Assembly (NCBI GenBank): GCA_016282815.1
Contig: JAEELU010000140.1
Location: forward strand, 1 to 5,977
Length of the DNA: 5,977 nucleotides
Reading direction: 5' to 3'
DNA from: Acholeplasmatales bacterium
Lineage (GTDB): Bacteria > Bacillota_I > Bacilli_A > Acholeplasmatales > Anaeroplasmataceae
The number at the start of each line of letters is the position of its first letter. Within the stretch, counting starts at the first letter, position 1. The position numbers and the translations under genes are program-made. The notes under the pieces were generated by a model that searched no databases, was not told the DNA's origin, and saw nothing but the letters and a program-made list of their open reading frames with translations. Below are positions 1 through 5,155 of this stretch, in pieces.

Positions 1-30
1 CCAAATTCTTAATTTCAAATTTCGCATATC

Positions 31-60
31 ATTATAACACAAAAACAAAAATAGAGAAAA
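31..60 (-). promoter_or_regulatory. Possible divergent promoter for a gene left of the window
   Basis: Read on the minus strand, positions 40 to 31 give GTGTTATAAT, a perfect TATAAT (36-31) with an extended -10 TG (39-38). This is the same ten bases as the lysS -10 region on the other strand. The -35 is weak: TTTTCT at 60-55 with an 18-bp spacer is the best fit. Transcription would start near position 24 and leave the window leftward, so no coding sequence is seen for it. The extended -10 is convincing, but in AT-rich DNA a chance match is possible. Confidence 0.4.
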
Positions 61-72
61 CAATAGTTAAGA

Positions 73-89
73 TTATTACCAAGTAATAA
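73..89. repeat. Inverted repeat in the divergent intergenic region
   Basis: TTATTAC, a 3-base spacer CAA, then GTAATAA form a perfect 7-bp inverted repeat. It lies between the two apparently divergent promoters. It has no T-tract typical of a terminator. It could be a regulator binding site or chance in AT-rich DNA. Confidence 0.4.
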
Positions 90-122
90 CGCTTTAAGCT
101 TGCCAAAATAAGTAAATAATAT

Positions 123-140
123 ATAATACTTAAGTATTAT
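123..140. repeat. 18-bp perfect palindrome abutting the lysS -35
   Basis: ATAATACTTAAGTATTAT reads identically on both strands and ends at the base before the -35 hexamer of the lysS promoter. An uninterrupted 18-bp palindrome in this position is typical of a dimeric regulator site, but all but two of its bases are A/T, so chance is a real alternative. No known operator was recognised. Confidence 0.45.
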
Positions 141-170
141 TTGATTTTAAAGTGATGATTGTGTTATAAT
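141..170 (+). promoter_or_regulatory. Promoter of the lysS operon
   Basis: TTGATT at 141-146 is the -35 and TATAAT at 165-170 the -10, with an 18-bp spacer and an extended -10 TG at 162-163. The predicted start is near 177, which leaves a leader of only about 23 bases before the lysS start codon. That is too short for a T-box or a lysine riboswitch, so initiation is the likely point of control. Confidence 0.75.
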
Positions 171-184
171 CATTAAGAATTTTT

Positions 185-190
185 AAGGAG
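185..190 (+). promoter_or_regulatory. Ribosome binding site deciding the lysS start
   Basis: AAGGAG lies 9 bases before the ATG at 200. The in-frame TTG at 191 directly abuts this site with no spacing and could not be used efficiently, so the ATG at 200 is chosen. Confidence 0.8.
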
Positions 191-199
191 TTGATTTAT

Positions 200-1780
200 A
201 TGGATAATCTATCAGAACAAGAAATCGTAAGACGTAATAAGCTAGAAAAGTATAAAGAATTAGGAATTGACCCTTTTGGTCAAAGATTTGATGTTAAATA
301 TCATAGCCAAAAGGTAAAGGATCTTGCAAATAAAGAAATCGAAGCATTTAAGGCTAACAATAGTAGCTTAAATGAAGAGGAAATGAAGGAACAACTTCAC
401 CAATATATTGAAGGTAAAAACATCACTGTTACTGTAGCAGGTAGAATTATGTTTATCCGTAAGATGGGTAAGGCATCATTCTTCTCTATCCAAGATAAGC
501 AAGGTAAAATCCAAATCTATATCAGAAAGGATGTAGTAGGTGATGAAGCATATGACCTATTTAAGCTAGCTGATATAGGTGATATCGTTGGTGTTGAAGG
601 TATCGTAATGCTAACACAAACTGGTGAAATTACAGTTAGATGTGAAAAGTATACTCACTTAACTAAGGCATTGAGACCTCTTCCAGAAAAGTTCCATGGA
701 CTTCAAGATGTTGAAGAAAGATATCGTAGAAGATACTTAGATTTAATTATGAATGAGGAAGCTAAGAGAGTTGCTATCCAAAGACCAAGAATTATTCGTG
801 CTATGCAAGAATATTTCGATAATGAAGGCTTTATCGAGGTAGAAACTCCAGTACTTCAAAATATCCAAGGTGGTGCTACTGCTCGTCCATTCATTACACA
901 CCATAATGCATTAGATGCTAACTTCTACTTACGTATCGCTACTGAGTTACACCTAAAGAGATTATTAGTAGGTGGATTAGAGCGTGTATATGAAATTGGT
1001 CGTATCTTCCGTAATGAAGGTATGGATAAAACTCATAACCCTGAATTTACAACTGTAGAATTATATCAAGCATTTGGTGATTTATCATCAATGATGGATT
1101 TAAATGAAGGTGTTATTAGATACGCAGCTAATAAGGTAATCGGCAAGACTATCTTCCGTAACCCATTTACTGATATTGAAAATCCTGAAGAAATGACAAT
1201 TGAAAATGGTGGATTAATTGATATATCTAAGCCATTCAGACGTGTTACAATGTGTGAATTAATTAAAGAAGCTACAGGTGTAGACTTCAAGGCTAATAAT
1301 TATACTCTTGAAGAAGCTACACAAATAGCTAAGGAACATAAGGTTCCAGTTGAGCCTCACTTCACTGTAGGTCATATTATTAATGCCTTCTTTGAGGAAT
1401 ATTGTGAAAGCTCATTAATTCAACCTACATTCCTAATGGGTCATCCAATTGAGATTTCTCCACTTACTAAGAAGGATCCTAACGATCCAAGATTCGTTCA
1501 AAGATTTGAATTATTCATTGGTGGTAAGGAATTCTCTAATGCTTATACAGAATTAAATGACCCAATTGACCAAAAGGAAAGATTTGAGGAACAATTAGCT
1601 GAAAAGGCTAAGGGTAACGCAGAAGCTAACGAAATGGATACTGACTTCGTTGAATCACTTGAATATGGTATGCCTCCTGCTGGTGGTATTGGTATCGGTG
1701 TAGATAGATTAATTATCTTCTTAACTGAGTCTACTACTATTCGTGATGTTATCCTATTCCCTCAAATGAAAACTAGATAA
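200..1780 (+). CDS. lysS: Lysyl-tRNA synthetase, class II
   Basis: This is a cytoplasmic enzyme that joins lysine to tRNA-Lys using ATP. The protein is 526 aa from the ATG at 200. An N-terminal OB-fold for anticodon binding spans about residues 74-150 (VTVAGRIMFIRKMGKASFF). The class II catalytic domain follows: motif 1 around 195-220 (RPRIIRAMQEYF...EVETPVL), motif 2 around 262-290 (RVYEIGRIFRNEG, then THNPEFTTVELY) and motif 3 around 493-524 (PAGGIGIGVDRL to ILFPQMK). All three motifs look intact. Bacterial LysRS is usually about 490-505 aa; the extra length appears to lie in the charged helical stretch before the OB-fold (about 42-72). No tryptophan was seen in the protein. It is the first gene of a two-gene unit, and the next gene starts one base after its stop. 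Identification is near certain from the motifs; no lysS-specific regulatory RNA is visible. Confidence 0.98.
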   Translation: MDNLSEQEIVRRNKLEKYKELGIDPFGQRFDVKYHSQKVKDLANKEIEAFKANNSSLNEEEMKEQLHQYIEGKNITVTVAGRIMFIRKMGKASFFSIQDKQGKIQIYIRKDVVGDEAYDLFKLADIGDIVGVEGIVMLTQTGEITVRCEKYTHLTKALRPLPEKFHGLQDVEERYRRRYLDLIMNEEAKRVAIQRPRIIRAMQEYFDNEGFIEVETPVLQNIQGGATARPFITHHNALDANFYLRIATELHLKRLLVGGLERVYEIGRIFRNEGMDKTHNPEFTTVELYQAFGDLSSMMDLNEGVIRYAANKVIGKTIFRNPFTDIENPEEMTIENGGLIDISKPFRRVTMCELIKEATGVDFKANNYTLEEATQIAKEHKVPVEPHFTVGHIINAFFEEYCESSLIQPTFLMGHPIEISPLTKKDPNDPRFVQRFELFIGGKEFSNAYTELNDPIDQKERFEEQLAEKAKGNAEANEMDTDFVESLEYGMPPAGGIGIGVDRLIIFLTESTTIRDVILFPQMKTR

Positions 1781-1781
1781 T

Positions 1782-2390
1782 ATGGAAAACATTGATATTT
1801 TTGAGGATTATGAAGCATTTAAGCATGAGAATTATGAATTAATATCTACATTAGTTAAAAATGATAGTAAGATTATTTCAAGGTTTTCTCCTGTTTTAAT
1901 GGTCGTAGACTATTTAAGCAGTGAAAATAAAAAAAGAAAGCTTTCTGATGATGAACAAATCTTCTTCTCTACTGGTTTTGATTATATTTATGATAATTTC
2001 CATCTAATTAATTCTTTATATGAATTTACATTTAAAAAGAATATTACTGACATGGAAAAATGTGCTAAGACAATAAATTTATTATTATATGTTAATGAAT
2101 TTATTGATGAGGCAAAATCTAATAATCTATCAGATAATGATATTAAGCCATTATTAGAATTTAAAGGTAAGCTTGTTGAAACAATAGATAAAAATAAAAA
2201 TATCGAAGATGAATACTTCGTATATGTTAATGAGCTTGTTGATAACCTATTCCAATCAAAAAATATTGAGCTTCATACTATAGATGAAATCTATTATGAA
2301 ATAGCTCAAGAATATGGAATATATGATGATAATGATTTAAATATCTACAATGAAATATTAAATGCTCAAATAGCAAAAACTAGAAAATAG
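1782..2390 (+). CDS. Unrecognised acidic, helical protein co-transcribed with lysS
   Basis: I do not recognise this 202-aa protein. It is rich in Asp, Glu, Lys, Asn and Ile, has one cysteine (residue 94), no signal peptide and no hydrophobic stretch long enough for a membrane helix, so it is probably soluble and mostly alpha-helical. Tyr/Phe-rich segments recur (YDNFHLINSLYEF near 70-82; DEYFVYVNELVDNLF near 143-157), but no clear internal repeat could be aligned. Its ATG follows the lysS TAA by a single base and no good Shine-Dalgarno precedes it, so it is probably translated by ribosomes finishing lysS. Codon use resembles its neighbours, and the intact frame with tight coupling supports a real gene. 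Its stop codon lies inside a terminator stem. A role connected with translation or tRNA would be a guess from position only. Confidence 0.8.
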   Translation: MENIDIFEDYEAFKHENYELISTLVKNDSKIISRFSPVLMVVDYLSSENKKRKLSDDEQIFFSTGFDYIYDNFHLINSLYEFTFKKNITDMEKCAKTINLLLYVNEFIDEAKSNNLSDNDIKPLLEFKGKLVETIDKNKNIEDEYFVYVNELVDNLFQSKNIELHTIDEIYYEIAQEYGIYDDNDLNIYNEILNAQIAKTRK

Positions 2391-2409
2391 CACTTCGGTG
2401 CTATTTTTT
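2384..2409 (+). terminator. Intrinsic terminator of the lysS operon
   Basis: AAAATAGCAC (2384-2393), the tetraloop TTCG (2394-2397) and GTGCTATTTT (2398-2407) form a perfect 10-bp stem with a UUCG loop, followed by more T. The TAG stop of the preceding gene (2388-2390) is part of the 5' arm, so a ribosome at that stop would cover the stem. Confidence 0.92.
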
Positions 2410-2442
2410 AATTTTAAAAAACAATACAAAATAAATAAAGTA

Positions 2443-2451
2443 TGTTATAAT
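2443..2451 (+). promoter_or_regulatory. Extended -10 promoter of the PreA-like gene
   Basis: TGTTATAAT at 2443-2451 is a perfect TATAAT (2446-2451) with an extended -10 TG. No good -35 is seen 17-18 bases upstream (the sequence there is close to CAATAC). The predicted start is near 2458. The preceding terminator means this gene needs its own promoter. Confidence 0.7.
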
Positions 2452-2479
2452 TTAATAAATAAGACGGTTTATTAAATTA
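2448..2479. repeat. 12-bp inverted repeat over the -10 and start site (operator candidate)
   Basis: TAATTTAATAAA (2448-2459) and TTTATTAAATTA (2468-2479) are exact reverse complements separated by 8 bases (TAAGACGG). The repeat covers most of the -10 hexamer, the predicted transcription start and the early leader. A protein bound here would block RNA polymerase, so a repressor site is the simplest reading. A weak hairpin in the leader is an alternative, though transcription starting near 2458 would exclude most of the left arm. The arms are pure A/T, which weakens the argument. Confidence 0.5.
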
Positions 2480-2483
2480 ATAC

Positions 2484-2490
2484 GAGGAGG
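2484..2490 (+). promoter_or_regulatory. Ribosome binding site of the PreA-like gene
   Basis: GAGGAGG is a near-perfect Shine-Dalgarno 7 bases before the ATG at 2498, which favours that ATG over the second in-frame ATG at 2504. Confidence 0.85.
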
Positions 2491-2497
2491 TATCTTT

Positions 2498-3970
2498 ATG
2501 AGTATGCCTATTTCTAAAAAGGATTTAACATCTTGCCTTTTATGTCACAATCCTATGTGTACAAATGGATGTTCAAATGGTGTTGATCCTGGTAGAATTA
2601 TAAGATCTTTACGATTCGCTAATTATAAAGGAGCTATAGAACACTTAACTGACGCATGTCTAAATTGTGATGCTGAATGTGAAAATTTCTGTGTAATTCC
2701 AGGTGAAGTTAAAATTAAAGCTATCCTATCTAAGTGTTATGAGGAAAAAGAAATTCATAATCCTACATTTAGAAGATTAAGCTTGAAGACTTCTATTTGT
2801 GGAATACCTGTAGAAAATCCATTCTTACTTAGCTCTTCTGTTGTAGCATCCAACTATGATATGCTAAAGAGAGCATTTTTAGCCGGATGGGCTGGAGCGT
2901 CATTTAAAACAATATCAATGTTTGACATGCATGAGGCTTCTCCACGTTATTCTGCAATAAAAGGATTAGATGGTACAATTCAGTCATTTAAAAATATTGA
3001 ACAATTAAGTGATCACTCAGTTATTGATAATATTGAAATGATTAGTAAGATTAAGGAGGAATTCCCTACTAAATTCTTATTAATCTCAATAATGGGTAGA
3101 GACGAAAAGGAATGGAAATATTTAGCTATGAGAGTTGAAAAGGCTGGTGCTTCTGCCATAGAGCTTAATTTCTCATGTCCTAATATGACTGAGGATGATA
3201 CAGGTAGTGATGTTGGTCAAATACCAAGCTTAGTAGAAAAATATACAAAGGCTGTAACAAGTGTAGTTAATATACCAGTTATTGCAAAGCTAACACCAAA
3301 CGTTATGTCTATGTCTGAAGCAGCTTTAGCTGCGAAGCGTGGTGGAGCTAAGGGTATTGCTGCTATAAATACTATCAAATCAATAACTGAATTCAGTATT
3401 ATTGAAAATATATATAATACTGGTAACAATCAAATAGCGGTTGGTGGATTAAGTGGTCCAGCTGTAAAGCCTATCGCTTTAAGATTTATATCTGAATTAT
3501 CCCAAAATGAAGAGCTTGCCGATATGCATATCTCTGGTATGGGTGGTATATATACATACGAGGATGCGATAATGTTCTTATCATTAGGAGCTAAATCACT
3601 TCAAGTTACTACTGCAGTTATGGAATATGGATATAGAATTATTGAGGATTTAATAGATGGTCTTGAGCTATTCCTAGGAGAAAATAACATATCAATAAAT
3701 CAGCTAAAGGGCTTTAACAAAAATAAAGTAGTTGATGTTAAAGAGATGAAGCGTGATATCATAATATATCCAAAGATTAACCGCTCAACATGCGTAAGCT
3801 GTGGTAGATGCTATATATCTTGTAGCGATGGTGGACACCAAGCTATTGAATTTATCAATAGAAAGCCAAACTTAAATCCAAAGAAATGTGTTGGATGTCA
3901 TCTATGTGTAATTGTCTGTCCTACTGGATCAATCCAATCTAGTCAAATAGAGGTTGAAAAAACTAAGTAA
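2498..3970 (+). CDS. PreA-type FMN/4Fe-4S oxidoreductase with an extra N-terminal iron-sulfur domain
   Basis: This is a 490-aa cytoplasmic flavoprotein of the dihydropyrimidine/dihydroorotate dehydrogenase family. Residues 13-65 hold eight cysteines: C13-x2-C16-x4-C21-x3-C25 matches the first cluster of dihydropyrimidine dehydrogenase (DPD) domain I, and C54, C57, C61 and C65 suit a second. Residues about 95-400 form the FMN barrel, with K137 (FKT), N166 and E168 (NIE), N224 and catalytic-loop C227 in NFSCPN, K264 (AKLTPN) and N291-T292. These correspond to pyrimidine- and FMN-contacting residues of mammalian DPD, except that Asn229 replaces its loop His, as in dihydroorotate dehydrogenases. 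Residues 432-474 hold two CxxCxxCxxxC ferredoxin motifs. The FAD and NAD(P)H domains of DPD/PreT are absent. Family assignment is strong. Reduction of uracil/thymine or oxidation of a dihydropyrimidine is likely but unproven, and the electron partner is unknown. It is a single-gene transcript between two terminators. Confidence 0.9.
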   Translation: MSMPISKKDLTSCLLCHNPMCTNGCSNGVDPGRIIRSLRFANYKGAIEHLTDACLNCDAECENFCVIPGEVKIKAILSKCYEEKEIHNPTFRRLSLKTSICGIPVENPFLLSSSVVASNYDMLKRAFLAGWAGASFKTISMFDMHEASPRYSAIKGLDGTIQSFKNIEQLSDHSVIDNIEMISKIKEEFPTKFLLISIMGRDEKEWKYLAMRVEKAGASAIELNFSCPNMTEDDTGSDVGQIPSLVEKYTKAVTSVVNIPVIAKLTPNVMSMSEAALAAKRGGAKGIAAINTIKSITEFSIIENIYNTGNNQIAVGGLSGPAVKPIALRFISELSQNEELADMHISGMGGIYTYEDAIMFLSLGAKSLQVTTAVMEYGYRIIEDLIDGLELFLGENNISINQLKGFNKNKVVDVKEMKRDIIIYPKINRSTCVSCGRCYISCSDGGHQAIEFINRKPNLNPKKCVGCHLCVIVCPTGSIQSSQIEVEKTK

Positions 3971-3974
3971 ATAT

Positions 3975-4010
3975 AAAAGGAAGATTCTATTGAAATCTTC
4001 CTTTTTGTTT
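3975..4010. terminator. Bidirectional terminator between convergent genes
   Basis: AAAAGGAAGATT (3975-3986) pairs perfectly with AATCTTCCTTTT (3994-4005) around a 7-base loop. The plus strand continues with T-rich sequence (to 4010), and the minus strand ends in TTTTATATTT. It starts 4 bases after the PreA-like stop and 4 bases beyond the rnfB stop, so it serves both transcripts. Confidence 0.88.
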
Positions 4011-4327
4011 TACTTCTTTATTGGATTAATACTTCCATCTGGATTTGGATGCTCATCCAAATATTTTCTTATTTCTTCAGGCTTACCTGATTTAGCACCA
4101 GGCTTACACTGACTAAGGCTTTCTGCCTTACCTTCTACTATTGCCTCAGCAAAACCTGCACAGCCTGGGAATCCACAAGCACCACAGTTTGCGTTTGGTA
4201 GCATTTTAGCTATATCTTCAATTCTTGTATCGATATCCACATGGAATACCTTAGCTGCTACTGCAAGACCAAATCCAAAGATTAAGCCAAGTACTGCAAG
4301 AATTATTACAGACCACAAAATTTCCAT
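4010..4327 (-). CDS. rnfB: Short RnfB: membrane anchor plus single 4Fe-4S domain
   Basis: RnfB is the cytoplasm-facing iron-sulfur subunit of the Rnf ferredoxin:NAD+ oxidoreductase, anchored by one helix. This 105-aa protein has an N-terminal membrane helix (about 4-26) and the typical NCGACGFPGC signature, with C48-x2-C51-x4-C56-x17-C74 and the following KPG. It then ends after a short hydrophilic tail (about 80-105). Usual RnfB proteins are roughly 190 to over 300 aa and continue into ferredoxin domains with several more 4Fe-4S clusters; none is present here. Only a few bases lie between the stop and the terminator, so no frameshifted remnant exists. GAGGAGG (4343-4337) gives a well-placed ribosome binding site 9 bases ahead, inside the previous gene. 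It is the last gene of the operon. The family call is firm; whether it works as a standard RnfB is open. Confidence 0.9.
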   Translation of the reverse strand: MEILWSVIILAVLGLIFGFGLAVAAKVFHVDIDTRIEDIAKMLPNANCGACGFPGCAGFAEAIVEGKAESLSQCKPGAKSGKPEEIRKYLDEHPNPDGSINPIKK

Positions 4328-4328
4328 A

Positions 4329-4568
4329 CTATTTATCCTCCTCTATTTCATCCTTCTCGATTTCTTCTTTTAGCTTTTTTATATCGAATCTTTCCTTAAT
4401 ACTACATGAAGTATTGTTACACATACTGCAGTTTTCTTCATTAATTTGGATGTTTTCACAACCTTTAGGAACAGGGGTTTTCCTATTTTTAACAAATGTA
4501 ACAAAGAATAATACTACTAAAAATGCAATTAAACAAATACTTATGATTAAATATCCAGTTGGACCCAT
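4329..4568 (-). CDS. Small membrane-anchored Cys-rich protein in the rnf operon
   Basis: This 79-aa protein has one strong hydrophobic helix (about 5-26, ending at VKNRK, so the C-terminus should be cytoplasmic). A soluble segment follows with C37-x9-C47-x2-C50-x4-C55, then a highly charged Lys/Glu tail (59-79). The CxxCx4C core has the same spacing as the first three cysteines of RnfB (CGACGFPGC). The fourth RnfB cysteine, 17 residues downstream, is missing, while C37 upstream could replace it. It sits between rnfA and rnfB, with one-base gaps on both sides, where typical rnf operons have nothing. Its ATG lacks a strong Shine-Dalgarno, suggesting coupled translation after rnfA. I do not recognise a named family. 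It may be an accessory iron-sulfur or metal-binding Rnf subunit, perhaps a diverged RnfB N-terminal copy; a resemblance to FeoB-associated Cys-rich proteins is superficial. Confidence 0.8.
   Translation of the reverse strand: MGPTGYLIISICLIAFLVVLFFVTFVKNRKTPVPKGCENIQINEENCSMCNNTSCSIKERFDIKKLKEEIEKDEIEEDK
4337..4343 (-). promoter_or_regulatory. rnfB ribosome binding site within the preceding gene
   Basis: On the minus strand GAGGAGG lies 9 bases before the rnfB ATG. It overlaps the last Glu-Glu-Asp codons of the 79-aa gene, so the short distance is used for both coding and initiation. Confidence 0.8.
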
Positions 4569-4569
4569 A

Positions 4570-5154
4570 TTACTTAATCATTCCGTTAAAGCCTAGGAAT
4601 GCCATTGCCATTAAAGCAGCTGTTACTAAAGCGATAGGAATACCCTTAAATGCTTTAGGAGTATCAGATGCATCAAGACGATATCTAATTGCTGAGAAAA
4701 TAAATATTACTAAAGCGAAACCAACACCAGTACCAATAGCATTAGCCATTGAATCACCAAAGCTTAAGCCTTGGTCTGTGTTTCCTTGTGCAACACCTAA
4801 TACTGCACAGTTTGTTGTAATAAGTGGTAAATATACACCTAATGCCTTATATAAAGATGGTGAATATTTCTTAATAATCATTTCAATTAATTGAACTAAA
4901 GATGCAATAACTAAAATATAAGTGATTGTATCCATAAAAGGAATGCCAGCAAGCTTTAATAATTCATAGATTGGCCAACAAATAATACTTGCTAGAACAA
5001 TTACGAATGTAACTGCAACACCCATACCTAAGGCACTAGATGTTTTCTTAGATACACCTAAGAATGGACAAATACCATAGAATCTTGATAATGTTACGTT
5101 ATTGATTAGCATAGCATTAACTATACCAAGTACAAATGCAACTATCCAGTTCAT
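4570..5154 (-). CDS. rnfA: Rnf complex membrane subunit RnfA
   Basis: RnfA is an integral membrane subunit (six helices) of the Rnf complex. With RnfE it forms the pseudo-symmetric membrane core that holds a [2Fe-2S] cluster and passes electrons across the membrane. The protein is 194 aa, the normal family length, and complete. The two conserved half-motifs are present: C29 in GICPFLGVSKK and C116 in TTNCAVLGVAQ; these are the cluster-ligand positions known for the RnfA/NqrE family. Hydrophobic segments run through the whole protein. It starts one base after the rnfE stop, and its ribosome binding site lies inside rnfE. The related NqrE is the main alternative, but the neighbouring RnfB-type NCGACGFPGC protein points to Rnf. 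Assignment is highly confident. Confidence 0.96.
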   Translation of the reverse strand: MNWIVAFVLGIVNAMLINNVTLSRFYGICPFLGVSKKTSSALGMGVAVTFVIVLASIICWPIYELLKLAGIPFMDTITYILVIASLVQLIEMIIKKYSPSLYKALGVYLPLITTNCAVLGVAQGNTDQGLSFGDSMANAIGTGVGFALVIFIFSAIRYRLDASDTPKAFKGIPIALVTAALMAMAFLGFNGMIK

Positions 5155-5155
5155 A

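Noticed and set aside
191..199. Upstream in-frame TTG as the lysS start
   Set aside because: It directly abuts the AAGGAG site with no spacing, while the ATG at 200 is 9 bases away.
171..199. T-box or lysine riboswitch ahead of lysS
   Set aside because: The leader from the predicted start is only about 23 bases, too short for either.
1066..1290. Minus-strand open frame inside lysS
   Set aside because: It is a shadow of a conserved coding region with no ribosome binding site or recognisable product.
3217..3429. Minus-strand open frame inside the PreA-like gene
   Set aside because: It is antisense to conserved barrel motifs and has no independent support.
4329..4568. FeoB-associated Cys-rich protein
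   Set aside because: One TM helix with cysteines is similar in outline, but there is no feo gene nearby, and the CxxCx4C spacing and rnf context fit an Rnf accessory better.
4414..4894. Plus-strand open frames opposite the 79-aa gene and rnfA
   Set aside because: Both are antisense to well-supported genes; their hydrophobic look follows from the complementary codons of membrane helices.
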